DNA of 64,000 bases from Methanosphaera sp. (lineage in GTDB: Archaea > Methanobacteriota > Methanobacteria > Methanobacteriales > Methanobacteriaceae). The DNA is taken from contig NZ_JALEKL010000004.1 in the NCBI RefSeq assembly GCF_022768985.1, positions 124,001 through 188,000 of the forward strand. Direction: 5' to 3'. The notes under the pieces are model-generated. The model had not been told where the DNA came from, ran no database searches, and saw only the letters and a program-made list of their open reading frames with translations. Positions within the stretch are counted from its first letter, which is position 1. Each line of letters opens with the position of its first letter. Shown here piece after piece: positions 43,201-52,753 of the stretch. A program made the position numbers and the translations under genes.

Positions 43201-44709
43201 TTATAAGATTAGGGTAGCTAGAGCCATAAGTCCTAATTTGTCTACTACTAATCCTGGGAATAAACCTACTACTAAGCTGATTACAAGGAATAATACTAAA
43301 ACTGCCATTGTAACTTTTGGTATTTTAGATTTTGATACTTTTAATTCAGCTGGTTTAGGTCTTAAGAATACCATGTATGTGATTTTTAAGAATGCTAAGA
43401 ATGTTACAATACTTAAAATAATCATGATTATTGCAAGTTCTGGGATTCCTTGTGCCATTGCTGCTTGACAAAGCATGTATTTACTTTGGAATACGCTGAA
43501 TGGAGGAATTCCTGCCATGATAAATCCTGCAAGCACTGTTAATAATGCTGCTGCTGGCATATCTTCAATTAATCCACCAAGATTGCTGATTTTGCTTGTT
43601 TTGGTTTTGTATAATACAAGTCCAAATGCTGCAAATAACATTGATGTTACTACTAATTCGTTTGTTGCTTGGAATAATCCTGCGGTCATACTGTAAGCTG
43701 TACCGAGTCCGATACCTACTCCAATGTAACCTAATTCACCAACAGCTAAGTATGCAATAACACGTTTGAAATCATCTTGTGTCATAGCCATACAAATACC
43801 TAAGATCATTGCAATAACTGATACTGCAAGAATAGCCATTTTCATTGTTGGTAAGTATCCAAATATTCTCATAATTACAAGACCAATTGATATACATCCA
43901 ATTACAGAGAATGCTTGTAATACCATTGATCCACTTGATAAACCTTTACTGTAAATTTCTGATTTAATTGCGTTAAATGGAGGTAATCCTGTTGCATATA
44001 ACCATCCATAGAATAACATACCAGCTGCGAATAATAATACAGGGTTTGTTGGGTTAACTGCACCTGAGTGTATCATTGTTACAATATCTGTTATGTTTAC
44101 GTTACCAGTTAATCCGAGTATAAGTGCGATACCTAAAAGCATGAAGGATCCACCTACTTCTCCGAGTAACATGTATTTTAAACCAGTTTCATAATTTCCT
44201 TTTACTCTTGATACAAGTATTAAACCTACTTGTACAAGTGCTGCGATTTCGAAGAATACGTATAAGTTGAATATATCATCTGTTAAGATGAATGCCATTA
44301 ATGCTGCTGTGAGCATGAATAGTAAGTATAAGTATACTCCTGATGTTTTTCTTGTTTCTGCGATTGATACAACTACTGCACACATAGCTACAATTCCGAG
44401 TATGAAAAGTACTACTTGTTGTCCAGGACCAAATATGTATGTAATTGCTGGGTGGAAAATTTGTAATACTGAACCAGAAATTATGCTACTTGCTGCTGCA
44501 GGTAGTGTTATGTTTGATAATAATAGTGGTAGGTGTCCACCGAAGTAGTGGTATCCGTATGTTGCCACTAAAGGTACTAAAGCAAGACAAATTGCTCCAA
44601 TGTATGCTATAAGTTTACTTGATTTTTGACTTCCATGTATTAAGTTTACAAGGATTGCACAAATGATTGGTATAATAACGAGTAGTGGTATAAATATAGT
44701 TCCATCCAT
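43201..44709 (-). CDS. ehbF: Energy-converting hydrogenase B subunit F (NuoN/MrpD-like)
   Basis: A 502-residue antiporter-like subunit with about 14 membrane segments, the proton- or sodium-translocating part of the complex. Typical residues are Phe-Phe-Glu-Ile-Ala-Ala near 150 (the key Glu of segment 5), Lys in Ala-Ile-Lys-Ser-Glu-Ile-Tyr near 248, and Asp-Asp-Phe-Lys-Arg-Val-Ile-Ala-Tyr near 312. GGGG precedes the ATG. Confidence 0.94.
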   Translation of the reverse strand: MDGTIFIPLLVIIPIICAILVNLIHGSQKSSKLIAYIGAICLALVPLVATYGYHYFGGHLPLLLSNITLPAAASSIISGSVLQIFHPAITYIFGPGQQVVLFILGIVAMCAVVVSIAETRKTSGVYLYLLFMLTAALMAFILTDDIFNLYVFFEIAALVQVGLILVSRVKGNYETGLKYMLLGEVGGSFMLLGIALILGLTGNVNITDIVTMIHSGAVNPTNPVLLFAAGMLFYGWLYATGLPPFNAIKSEIYSKGLSSGSMVLQAFSVIGCISIGLVIMRIFGYLPTMKMAILAVSVIAMILGICMAMTQDDFKRVIAYLAVGELGYIGVGIGLGTAYSMTAGLFQATNELVVTSMLFAAFGLVLYKTKTSKISNLGGLIEDMPAAALLTVLAGFIMAGIPPFSVFQSKYMLCQAAMAQGIPELAIIMIILSIVTFLAFLKITYMVFLRPKPAELKVSKSKIPKVTMAVLVLFLVISLVVGLFPGLVVDKLGLMALATLIL

Positions 44710-44743
44710 TATAAACTACCCCCGTTTATTGTAATAGTATTAA

Positions 44744-45133
44744 TCATTCTTTATCCTCTCCTAGTTTTTTATCATTTAAAAGAGCGGATGCATCGAGTGT
44801 TCCATGTCTTTTGTATAATACTATTGTAAGAGCTAACATTACAGCTAGTGTACTTGCTCCAATTACGATACTTGTAAGTACAAGTGCAAATGGTAGTGGG
44901 TATGCTGCATTTCCGAGGAAATTGTCAACTGTCATATTCTGTAAGAATATGTAACTAATTCCGTTAGCTTTGTAACCTAATGAAACTAATAATAGGTTTA
45001 CTCCATCACCAATAAATGCTGCTCCAATAATTTTTTTAAGAACATTATCTAAGTAAACTAAAGCTACTGTACCAATAATCATTAAAAGAGCACCGGTAAT
45101 TAAAGCTCCTAGTTGTATTGAACTAAATGCCAT
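44744..45133 (-). CDS. ehbE: Energy-converting hydrogenase B subunit E (MrpC/NuoK-like)
   Basis: A 129-residue protein with three membrane segments, matching the MrpC/NuoK family (Gly-Asp-Gly-Val-Asn-Leu-Leu near 42-48; [13 protein letters not shown] near 78-90). It begins at the last base of the ehbD stop region, so the two are coupled. Confidence 0.92.
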   Translation of the reverse strand: MAFSSIQLGALITGALLMIIGTVALVYLDNVLKKIIGAAFIGDGVNLLLVSLGYKANGISYIFLQNMTVDNFLGNAAYPLPFALVLTSIVIGASTLAVMLALTIVLYKRHGTLDASALLNDKKLGEDKE

Positions 45134-45417
45134 TATAATTCACCTTCCTCTTTTGATACAGGTTCTTCTCTTGTTTTTAATACTGCAATAGCTACTAATG
45201 TAGGTACAATTGCTGCTCCAACTACTGCTTGAGTTAAAGCTACATCTGCTGCAAGTAATACTTGGAAGATTGCTGCTACTGCGAATCCGCTTACACTGGT
45301 TAATACTGCCATTCTAAGTGGGTCTTTTTGCATTAAACAAACAATAGCACCTAAAATTGTGATTATGTATAAAATCCAAGGAATTGCTCCTTGTATCATT
45401 AAATTTAAATCTGCCAT
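45133..45417 (-). CDS. ehbD: Energy-converting hydrogenase B subunit D
   Basis: A 94-residue membrane protein with three segments ([10 protein letters not shown] in the last), resembling MbhD/MrpA C-terminal modules. A GTG at 45441 is in frame, but GGGGGAG lies directly before the ATG at 45417, which I use. Confidence 0.9.
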   Translation of the reverse strand: MADLNLMIQGAIPWILYIITILGAIVCLMQKDPLRMAVLTSVSGFAVAAIFQVLLAADVALTQAVVGAAIVPTLVAIAVLKTREEPVSKEEGEL

Positions 45418-45418
45418 T

Positions 45419-45721
45419 TTATTGCTCCCCCTGTTCTCCACGGAAGTGTCCTTTTGCTATTGCATGTGTTGCAAATGGAGCTAATATAAAGTATACAATA
45501 CCTAAAGCTGCTTGTCCGATAAGCACTAAGATAAGTACGCTTAATACATCTAATATACCGAGTATTTCTAATCTTGCAAATACTGTGTATTTTAAATCAT
45601 CATCAGTTTCTACTAATAATCCTTTTGCTGCGATTAATGCGATTATTCCGCAGATAATAAGGATAATACCAACGATAACTCCTATAGGATCACCCATTAC
45701 TAAACTAAAATCAGCTGCCAT
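45419..45721 (-). CDS. ehbC: Energy-converting hydrogenase B subunit C (MrpG-like)
   Basis: A 100-residue protein with three membrane segments. The position and the Pro-Ile-Gly-Val near 12 with Ala-Thr-His-Ala-Ile-Ala-Lys-Gly near 85 resemble MrpG-type subunits. It starts at the ehbB stop (TAATGG overlap). Confidence 0.9.
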   Translation of the reverse strand: MAADFSLVMGDPIGVIVGIILIICGIIALIAAKGLLVETDDDLKYTVFARLEILGILDVLSVLILVLIGQAALGIVYFILAPFATHAIAKGHFRGEQGEQ

Positions 45722-45987
45722 TATAAATCCCCTCCAGCAAGTGCGTAGGCTGCAGCGATTGTTCCAACAGGACTTAATATTATTATTGCGAATGCTATGT
45801 CTTTACAGAATGCTATACCTGTTACACTTGTTACAAGTGTTAAAAATACTGCAAGTGAAATTGTAAATCCTGCTACACCAGCGAGTGCTGATCCACCAGT
45901 TTTTCTTGCTGCAATTTTGATACTAGCAATCATGTAAATTACTAGACATACCATTAGGAACAATTCAGATAGTGTTAAAAAATCCAT
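45721..45987 (-). CDS. ehbB: Energy-converting hydrogenase B subunit B (MrpF-like)
   Basis: An 88-residue protein with three membrane segments, similar in size and topology to MrpF. GGGTGATGAG precedes the ATG. It follows ehbA by 15 bases. Confidence 0.9.
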   Translation of the reverse strand: MDFLTLSELFLMVCLVIYMIASIKIAARKTGGSALAGVAGFTISLAVFLTLVTSVTGIAFCKDIAFAIIILSPVGTIAAAYALAGGDL

Positions 45988-46002
45988 CTCATCACCCTAA
46001 GT

Positions 46003-46314
46003 TTATTCTAACATTTTTTTTATATATGGCTCAAGAGGTATGATGTCCTCAGTTGCACGTGGTGTAATAGCTGATACTGTTAATACACCTTCTTCTTGAT
46101 CCATGTCTACTGTAATAGTACCAGGTGTTAATGTGATAGTATTACATAAGATTGCTAAGGATACTGGTCTTTTAAGATCAGGTTTAATCTTAACAACTAC
46201 AGGATCAACATCTCCCTTGAGACTGCAAGCAGCTGTGTCAATTACTGCTTTTATTATTTCGACTACTAATACTATGAAAAATTGTATTCCATAGATTATT
46301 CTAGTTAAAAACAT
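46003..46314 (-). CDS. ehbA: Energy-converting hydrogenase B subunit A (MrpE-like)
   Basis: A 103-residue first subunit: one or two N-terminal membrane helices, then a cytoplasmic strand-rich domain with Ile-Thr-Leu-Thr-Pro-Gly-Thr-Ile-Thr-Val-Asp near 60-70, the MrpE hallmark. CGGAG lies 9 bases before the ATG. Sixteen genes (ehbA to ehbP) follow without interruption. The Ehb complex couples H2 oxidation and ion flow to ferredoxin reduction, mainly for biosynthetic CO2 fixation in this group. Confidence 0.93.
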   Translation of the reverse strand: MFLTRIIYGIQFFIVLVVEIIKAVIDTAACSLKGDVDPVVVKIKPDLKRPVSLAILCNTITLTPGTITVDMDQEEGVLTVSAITPRATEDIIPLEPYIKKMLE

Positions 46315-46387
46315 AAATTAAACTCCGTTTTTATTATAAAATTTAAATCAATTAGCTATAAAAACTCCATACTTAAAAAAAGAAAAT

Positions 46388-46430
46388 ATCCAAATTAAGT
46401 ATATAGTATATATTTATTTATAAAAAACAC
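46388..46430 (-). promoter_or_regulatory. Probable ehb operon promoter
   Basis: On the minus strand TTTATAAATA (about 46424 to 46415) is a good TATA box, followed by a second TATA-like stretch. Transcription would begin about 25 bases further on, leaving a leader of about 75 bases before ehbA. Placement is by eye. Confidence 0.4.
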
Positions 46431-46482
46431 CATATTTAATTGTTATGAATTATATTAAAAAGATTAACTATTGTTAATTTTA

Positions 46483-47202
46483 TTATATTATACTAAATAC
46501 GCCCATTTGGAAAAAGGCAAATGCTAGCCACACTAAAATTAAAATAGAAGCCATACTTTTATGGAAAACAGTATTAGAAAATGGTTTAAAGATTGCAAGA
46601 CCCATTTTGGTATTTAAGTCAAGAACAAGATGACTTAAAGAACCAACAAACATCATAGCAAACACCATATACCAGTTAATAACAGTGAAATCCATAGGGA
46701 AAATGACTAAATATGCAGCAAGTGCAAGTAAATACAATCTGAAATAACGTCTATTAATAGTGAAATATCCAATTGCTCCAAGAATAATGAAAATAAAAAC
46801 ATTACCTGAGAATTCAACATTAAAATCAATACACATACGAAGAACAGTTGGAAGAAAACCCATAATAAACAATGTAAAAAGCAATGATATTATGAAAATA
46901 CCAACAAAAGTATGTGTAAAGCCCCTATGTTTTGAGATATAGAAAATCAAGGCAAGCATCACAATAATCAAACAAGATATAGTATTACCCTCATATAAAA
47001 AAAGAAGAACTGAAAGTAAAATACCAACAATAAACATCAAATAAATCTTATTTTTACGACTACTATGATCTAAATCAGGAATAGATGCACCAATTAATGC
47101 AAAAAATAAGTAAAAAACTGCAAGTGAAATAGGCTGCATTTTAAAAACAAAAGGCAATCCAAAAACAATACCAGCAATTGCATGAGGTTTAAATGAAGAC
47201 AT
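46483..47202 (-). CDS. YdjM/YbcI-type (DUF457) membrane-bound metal-dependent hydrolase
   Basis: A 239-residue protein with about eight membrane segments. It has the family's Pro-Asp-Leu-Asp-His near 44 and His-Arg-Gly-Phe-Thr-His-Thr near 87-93, which provide the acidic and His metal ligands of the DUF457 (LexA-induced YdjM) group, and Ser-His-Leu-Val-Leu-Asp near 196. The biological substrate is not known. A GTG at 47214 is in frame, but GGGATGTGA better fits the ATG at 47202. It lies alone, divergent from argG. Confidence 0.8.
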   Translation of the reverse strand: MSSFKPHAIAGIVFGLPFVFKMQPISLAVFYLFFALIGASIPDLDHSSRKNKIYLMFIVGILLSVLLFLYEGNTISCLIIVMLALIFYISKHRGFTHTFVGIFIISLLFTLFIMGFLPTVLRMCIDFNVEFSGNVFIFIILGAIGYFTINRRYFRLYLLALAAYLVIFPMDFTVINWYMVFAMMFVGSLSHLVLDLNTKMGLAIFKPFSNTVFHKSMASILILVWLAFAFFQMGVFSII

Positions 47203-47480
47203 CCTAAAATTCACATCCCAAAAAAATATATTTTAATTAATATATTATATGTAGCTACCTTACATATTTACTTAAAGATAAATTAAAAATTATTTAAATT
47301 ACAACTATCTATATCAAAAATTTTAAAAGAAAATAAAAAGATATATAATTATAATATAAAACTTATATTTTTTTAAATAACATTAATCACAATATTATTC
47401 TTAAAATACTAATCAAAAATTTTTCAATTAAAAACTAAGAATATATTATGTAAAAAAAATTATTAAGGAGAAAAAATAAC

Positions 47481-48659
47481 ATGGAAAAAGTTGTATTAGC
47501 ATTTAGTGGTGGACTCGATACATCAGTATGTGTAAAACTATTAGAAGAAAAATATGATATGGAAGTTATAACTGCATGTGTAGATGTAGGACAACCAGAA
47601 GATGAAATTAAAAGACCTGCAGAAGCAGCAGATAAAATTGGATCATCAAAACACTTCACAATCGATGCAAAAGATGAATTTGCAAAAGAATATGCATTCA
47701 GATGCATAAAAACAAACTCATTATATGAAGGATATCCATTAAGTACAGCATATGCAAGACCATTAATTGCAAAAAAAATTGTAGAAATTGCAGAACAAGA
47801 AGGAGCAACAACAATTGCACATGGATGTACAGGAAAAGGAAACGACCAATTCAGATTTGAAGCAACAATCAGATCAGAATCAGATCTTAAAATAGTAGCA
47901 CCAGTAAGAGACTACAACTTAACAAGAACAGAAGAACAAGAATATGCAAAAGAACATGGAATACCACTTCCATCAGAAAAAATCTACAGTATTGATGAAA
48001 ACATCTGGGGAAGATCAATAGAAGGAGGACTTCTTGAAGATCCTGCAACAGCAGCACCAGAAGACATCTATGCATGGACAAAATCAACACTTGATGCACC
48101 AGATGAACCAACAATTGTAAAAATTGAATTCATAAATGGTGAACCTGTAGCAATCAATGATGAAGAACTTGAACCTGTAGCATTAATTAGAAAAGCAAAT
48201 GAAATAGCAGGAGAAAATGGTATTGGTAGAATAGACATGATCGAAGATCGTATAATTGGTCTTAAATCAAGAGAAAACTACGAAACACCAGGTGCAATAC
48301 TTCTCATAACAGCACACTCAGCTCTTGAAAAACTAATATTCAGTAGAGAAGAACTTAAATTTGCAGAAAGTCTTTCACAAAAATATGCAGAACTTGTATA
48401 TGATGGACACTGGAACGAACCATTAAGAGAAGACCTTGATGTAGTAAACGACCACATGCAAAGAAGAGTAACAGGTACCGTAGAAGTAAGATTACACAAA
48501 GGATCAATGAAAGTAATCACAAAACAATCACCATTTGCACTATACAACCAAGAAAATGTATCATTTGATGATAAAGGTATAGATCAAAGAGAAATGATTG
48601 GTATGGTAAAATACCACGACCTTCAAGGTGCAGAATACTCAAAAGTAAATAAACAATAA
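47481..48659 (+). CDS. argG: Argininosuccinate synthase
   Basis: A 392-residue enzyme joining citrulline and aspartate with ATP in arginine synthesis. The ATP loop is Ala-Phe-Ser-Gly-Gly-Leu-Asp-Thr-Ser at 6-14; Gly-Cys-Thr-Gly-Lys-Gly-Asn-Asp-Gln near 113-121 binds substrate, and Ser-Thr-Ala-Tyr-Ala-Arg-Pro near 87. AGGAG stands 10 bases before the ATG. The gene stands alone, with codon use strongly A-ending. No arginine operator is obvious by eye. Confidence 0.96.
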   Translation: MEKVVLAFSGGLDTSVCVKLLEEKYDMEVITACVDVGQPEDEIKRPAEAADKIGSSKHFTIDAKDEFAKEYAFRCIKTNSLYEGYPLSTAYARPLIAKKIVEIAEQEGATTIAHGCTGKGNDQFRFEATIRSESDLKIVAPVRDYNLTRTEEQEYAKEHGIPLPSEKIYSIDENIWGRSIEGGLLEDPATAAPEDIYAWTKSTLDAPDEPTIVKIEFINGEPVAINDEELEPVALIRKANEIAGENGIGRIDMIEDRIIGLKSRENYETPGAILLITAHSALEKLIFSREELKFAESLSQKYAELVYDGHWNEPLREDLDVVNDHMQRRVTGTVEVRLHKGSMKVITKQSPFALYNQENVSFDDKGIDQREMIGMVKYHDLQGAEYSKVNKQ

Positions 48660-48669
48660 GTTTATTTCA

Positions 48670-48692
48670 ATCCCTTAACCACCTTTTTTTTT
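48670..48692 (+). terminator. C-run/U-run 3' signal of argG
   Basis: ATCCCTTAACCACC is followed by nine T, 10 bases after the argG stop. Confidence 0.55.
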
Positions 48693-48791
48693 AGAAATAG
48701 AACTAATTTTTCAAAATAATAATAATAATTTTTTTTAATCTACTGATTTTATAAAAAATAAGAAATTTTACTGTTTTAATAAATTTAATTT

Positions 48792-48822
48792 AAAAAAAAA
48801 ATAATAAAAGTTAGGGAGGTTA
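48792..48822 (-). terminator. C-run/U-run 3' signal
   Basis: In transcript sense TTAACCTCCCTAAC is followed by TTTTATTAT and a T-run, after the stop of the disulfide oxidoreductase gene. Confidence 0.5.
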
Positions 48823-48851
48823 AAAATTTAGAGTTAAATACTTTTCATATC

Positions 48852-50381
48852 CTATTGTATGAAGTTATTTTCTCTTAATTGTTGTGTGAAACTTACTGTA
48901 GGTTCTTTAGGTTCTGCAGGTTCTTCATCTTTTTGACATTCTTCTTTTGCAGGTTCTTCAGCAGGTTTTATTTCACAATCATCTGCTTTGTCACATACAT
49001 CACAGTTTTCTGCTTCTTGACAATCTTCTACTTTTGCATCGTTAATTTCTTCTATTTTTTCAAGACATTCACCAGCAGCTTGTGCTATAGGATCAATTAC
49101 CTGAGATACAGGTGGTGCATATGAAAATTCCATTGATACAACTTCACTACATTTAAGTTTTTGTGAAATAATAGCTGTCATTGTATCTACTCTTTCTGCT
49201 ACTGCTTCTTGTCCAAACATTTGACATCCAATGATTGTACCATCAAGTTTTGCAATTAATTTAAGGTATAATGGTTTGCTTCCAGGATAGTATCTTGCTT
49301 TTGATAATGATTCAATGTTACTTACTACAACATCAATATCCATGTTTTCTGCTTCTTGTTGTGTAATTCCTACAGCTCCCATTTCCATTCTACCAATTTG
49401 TGATACTGTTGAGTTAAGAACTGGTTTGAATTCTATGTCGTGACCTGTAAGGTGTTTTGCAAGTATAATTCCCTGTCTTACAGCTGTTGTACCAAGTGGT
49501 GATGGTGTTTTTTCACCTGTAATTGCACTTACAACTTCAACACAGTCTCCTGCTGCATAAACATCTTTAACTGATGTTTCCATATGTTCATCTACTTCTA
49601 TTGCAAATCTACCAAGTTTACATCCGATACTTTCTGCAAGTTTTGTTTCTGCTCTTACTCCAGTTGAAAGTATTACCATATCTGCTGGTCTTTGTTGTCC
49701 ATCAATTGTTACAGATTCAACTTTTTCATCACCATTAATTGATTCTACAGCTGAAGATGTTAGTATTGTAACATTTTTTTCTTCAAGATGTTCTTGGAAT
49801 TTATCAGACATTTCTTTATCAAATGATCTTGGGAATAATTGTGGCATCATTTCAGCAATTGTTACTTTAATACCTTTATTTGCAAGTTCTGATCCAAGTT
49901 CAAGACCTATTGCTCCTCCACCAACAAGTGTAACGTTTTCTACATCCTGTGAATATTTAAGTATTTCTTCACCATCTTCAACAGTTCTTACTTTAAATAC
50001 TCCTTCAAGATCTTTACCAGGAATAGGTGGCATTAATGGTGTTCCACCTGTTGCTATTATAAGTTTGTCATATTTAACTTTTTCATCTACTGTAGCATTT
50101 TTGGATTTATATGTTACTTCTTTGATGTCTTTGTCAATTTCAGTTACTTCAGTTTCTGTAATAACTCTTATGTTTTTCTGCATATATTCTCCAGGTTTAT
50201 GCATAATTATGTCATCAAAGCTGTCGATATGTCCCCCAATTACGTATGGAATTGCACATGGGGAATATGCTACATTTTTCTGTGTTGTGAACACTATAAT
50301 TTGAGATTCTTCATCATATTTTCTAATATTAGATGCTGCTGTTAATCCGGAAGCTCCTGCTCCGATAATTACTATATTCAA
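48852..50381 (-). CDS. CoA-disulfide reductase/NADH oxidase-type flavoprotein with Cys-rich acidic tail
   Basis: A 509-residue protein. FAD loop Gly-Ala-Gly-Ala-Ser-Gly at 7-12; the single redox Cys of the CoA-disulfide reductase/NADH oxidase/peroxidase group is in Tyr-Ser-Pro-Cys-Ala-Ile-Pro-Tyr near 40-47; the NAD(P)H loop is Gly-Gly-Gly-Ala-Ile-Gly near 153; Ala-Ala-Gly-Asp-Cys near 279. About 60 extra C-terminal residues are acidic and hold seven Cys (including Cys-Asp-Val-Cys) with Pro-Ala-Glu-Glu/Pro-Ala-Glu-Pro repeats. The start is a TTG with GGTGAC upstream. A role in O2 or peroxide removal or thiol reduction fits the family; the tail is unexplained. Confidence 0.8.
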   Translation of the reverse strand: MNIVIIGAGASGLTAASNIRKYDEESQIIVFTTQKNVAYSPCAIPYVIGGHIDSFDDIIMHKPGEYMQKNIRVITETEVTEIDKDIKEVTYKSKNATVDEKVKYDKLIIATGGTPLMPPIPGKDLEGVFKVRTVEDGEEILKYSQDVENVTLVGGGAIGLELGSELANKGIKVTIAEMMPQLFPRSFDKEMSDKFQEHLEEKNVTILTSSAVESINGDEKVESVTIDGQQRPADMVILSTGVRAETKLAESIGCKLGRFAIEVDEHMETSVKDVYAAGDCVEVVSAITGEKTPSPLGTTAVRQGIILAKHLTGHDIEFKPVLNSTVSQIGRMEMGAVGITQQEAENMDIDVVVSNIESLSKARYYPGSKPLYLKLIAKLDGTIIGCQMFGQEAVAERVDTMTAIISQKLKCSEVVSMEFSYAPPVSQVIDPIAQAAGECLEKIEEINDAKVEDCQEAENCDVCDKADDCEIKPAEEPAKEECQKDEEPAEPKEPTVSFTQQLRENNFIQ

Positions 50382-50484
50382 TCATGTCACCTTTATACAA
50401 ATTTCAGTATAATATTTATATATGATTTTTTTATATTTTATATTTTAGCTTTTTTTTGAAAATATTTTAATAAAACTATAAATA

Positions 50485-51546
50485 TTATTCGAGAAGTCCT
50501 CTTAGTGTTTGTGCAAATTCAGATTCTACTATATTTTCACATCCAAGAGTTTTAGAATGTGCATCAAGCTCTGTAATTACATAGTCATATCCCATATCAT
50601 TTAATGGTTTTACAAGACGTGGACCATCTGTTACTGCAATTGTTGTGCCTGGAATTTTATTTACATCCACTGCATGAGGAACACCAAGTATAACTGTTAT
50701 ATCAGAGTCAAGATCTGCTAGAATTTCTTCTGCATTTGTACCTGTTATTGGGTATTCATCAAGACCACCTGTAATGTAATTTATAGGTTTTGATACATTA
50801 TCATTTACAACCTTTGCATGGTTACGGATGTAGTCAAGTCCAATTTCTTCATCTGTATTTGCAATATATACTGGTGCTTTAAGATCATAGTCTTGCCATG
50901 GTATTGTCATAATATCTGCAAATAGGTAGCTTGTCTCTTTTTTAGCATTAAGTACAATTGATACTTTTTTATCTTGTTTTATTGCATCAAGTATTATATT
51001 TGCAACTTTTACTTTGTTATCTCCATAGTTAGGCTTGATGTATTCACCTTTTGCCATTCCACGTGTTTTTTCAAGTTCTGTTGCCTTTTGAAGCATGAGT
51101 GTTTGTCTTTCAACTTCCTCAATTGGTATTATTCCTGCTTCATTTGCAGCTTTTAGTGTTGCAATTGCACCTGATGTATTGTCACCTTCACTAAATCCTG
51201 CATGTGTTTCTACAATTATAATATCACAGTCAACTCCTGCTTGTTGTACAGATTGTTTCATGTTTTCTCCAATAATCATACTTACACATGTTCCAACAAT
51301 ACCTATCTTTTCAGGCTTAAATGTATCATATACTTCATGGATTGTATCAACTAGTTTATCACTAGCACCAAAGATATAATCATTTTCATTCATTGCTGTT
51401 GTAATTACACGTATTTTTTCATCTTCAAGTAGTCTTCCTGTTCTAAAACAACACCCAGCAGGTCCATGCATAATAATTACATCTACTTGAAGATCACGTA
51501 GTGTATATAATGCTGCAGCTATTGGGCTTGGTCTTGGATGCATCAT
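50485..51546 (-). CDS. cfbD: Ni-sirohydrochlorin a,c-diamide reductive cyclase, catalytic subunit
   Basis: A 353-residue nitrogenase-like protein (NifD/NflD type), the catalytic component of coenzyme F430 synthesis, reduced by the NifH-like CfbC. The N-terminus Met-His-Pro-Arg-Pro-Ser-Pro-Ile and the Cys-bearing Gly-Pro-Ala-Gly-Cys-Cys-Phe-Arg near 29-36 and Gly-Thr-Cys-Val near 95 match CfbD cluster-binding segments. The start overlaps the stop of the upstream gene by 4 bases (ATGATG), with GGTGAA inside that gene as the ribosome binding site. No cfbC is in the window. Confidence 0.93.
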   Translation of the reverse strand: MMHPRPSPIAAALYTLRDLQVDVIIMHGPAGCCFRTGRLLEDEKIRVITTAMNENDYIFGASDKLVDTIHEVYDTFKPEKIGIVGTCVSMIIGENMKQSVQQAGVDCDIIIVETHAGFSEGDNTSGAIATLKAANEAGIIPIEEVERQTLMLQKATELEKTRGMAKGEYIKPNYGDNKVKVANIILDAIKQDKKVSIVLNAKKETSYLFADIMTIPWQDYDLKAPVYIANTDEEIGLDYIRNHAKVVNDNVSKPINYITGGLDEYPITGTNAEEILADLDSDITVILGVPHAVDVNKIPGTTIAVTDGPRLVKPLNDMGYDYVITELDAHSKTLGCENIVESEFAQTLRGLLE

Positions 51547-52712
51547 AACATTTCACCTTTTTTTAGTCTGTATTGTCCTACACTGGAGTAGTATTTATCC
51601 TTGAATTTTTCACCATCAAGTATTGGAAGTGCTGAAATTATCACCTTATCAATACGATCTGCATCAATATTTCTGAATGATTCATCATCTGTCATTATAA
51701 TGATACAATCTGCCTCATATGCTTCATCAATTGATATTTTCTTAGCTCCATGATTTTCAATAATATCTTCATCTACTTTATCATCACATACCCATACTTC
51801 TACATCTCGACTTACAAAATCATCAATAAGTGTTAATGATACATTATCATCTTCTGATATTAGGGTATCATCTGATGTAATACCAAGTATTGCAACGGTT
51901 GTCTCAAACATTGCAAGGTGAAGCTTTAAATATAGTTCTTTTTCTGCTCTATATGCAATATGATATGCTACATAGTTGTTAATGTCACGTGTTGTTTGTG
52001 ATAATTGTGCAGTTTCACCATATTCATCTGCAAGATTAATAATTTCTTTTGAATCACGAACTATATCATGATTTGCAATTGGCTGTGGATTAAGAAGATG
52101 TACATCATTATCCATATTTGCATACTTTATAGCTTCAATTAAGTCAATTGTTATGGCTTCAGATAGTATTGCTGTTTGATTTGCAAATGCAACCATAACA
52201 TCCTTATATGCACTTTGAAGGAGAGGTACACATTCTGCTGTCTGAATATTATTTGTAGTTTCGATATTTTCTGCCATATCACAGTAGAGATCTTTAACTT
52301 TTTCAAGTGATGTTTCATTTGTAGCAGAAATTAAGCATGTATCATCATTTACCATTACAGTATATGTAAGATTAATATCTTCAATAAGTCCTAGATCATC
52401 AAGAACTTTTGACATCTTATGTACACTTCGTGGTGGAAGCTGTGTGTCAAATACTACAATTTTATCATCAAGTACAAACTGAGATAACTTACGGCAAACT
52501 TCTTCAATTGGTGTGATGTCATATCTTCCATTTATGATACAGTTTAATGTAAGTATAATAACATCACAGCCACCTATAATGTCAAAATCACTAGTTTTAG
52601 TGATTGTTGTATTAAATTCATCTTTTTCATCATATACTACTACATCATCTGCATTTAACTGTTCATACTTTGAAAGATCAGTTTTGACATCTGGATAAAT
52701 TACAATTTTCAT
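51543..52712 (-). CDS. UDP-glucose/GDP-mannose dehydrogenase-like protein, degenerate, coupled to cfbD
   Basis: A 389-residue protein. The central part (about residues 160-250) resembles the dimerisation helix of UDP-glucose/GDP-mannose dehydrogenases (Ser-Ala-Tyr-Lys-Asp-Val, then Ala-Asn-Gln-Thr-Ala). The C-terminal third resembles their nucleotide-sugar domain (Val-Ala-Ile-Leu-Gly-Ile-Thr near 270; Val-Glu-Val-Trp-Val-Cys-Asp-Asp near 300). The N-terminal NAD loop (Gly-x-Gly-x-x-Gly) is absent, and I cannot find the catalytic Gly-Gly-His-Cys. GGGTGG precedes the ATG. The 4-base overlap with cfbD implies coupled translation. It may be a scaffold or tetrapyrrole-binding protein for F430 assembly; that is speculation. 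Confidence 0.55.
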   Translation of the reverse strand: MKIVIYPDVKTDLSKYEQLNADDVVVYDEKDEFNTTITKTSDFDIIGGCDVIILTLNCIINGRYDITPIEEVCRKLSQFVLDDKIVVFDTQLPPRSVHKMSKVLDDLGLIEDINLTYTVMVNDDTCLISATNETSLEKVKDLYCDMAENIETTNNIQTAECVPLLQSAYKDVMVAFANQTAILSEAITIDLIEAIKYANMDNDVHLLNPQPIANHDIVRDSKEIINLADEYGETAQLSQTTRDINNYVAYHIAYRAEKELYLKLHLAMFETTVAILGITSDDTLISEDDNVSLTLIDDFVSRDVEVWVCDDKVDEDIIENHGAKKISIDEAYEADCIIIMTDDESFRNIDADRIDKVIISALPILDGEKFKDKYYSSVGQYRLKKGEML

Positions 52713-52753
52713 AAATAAAAACCACCCAGTATTTTTTAATATTTTTTCTTAGT

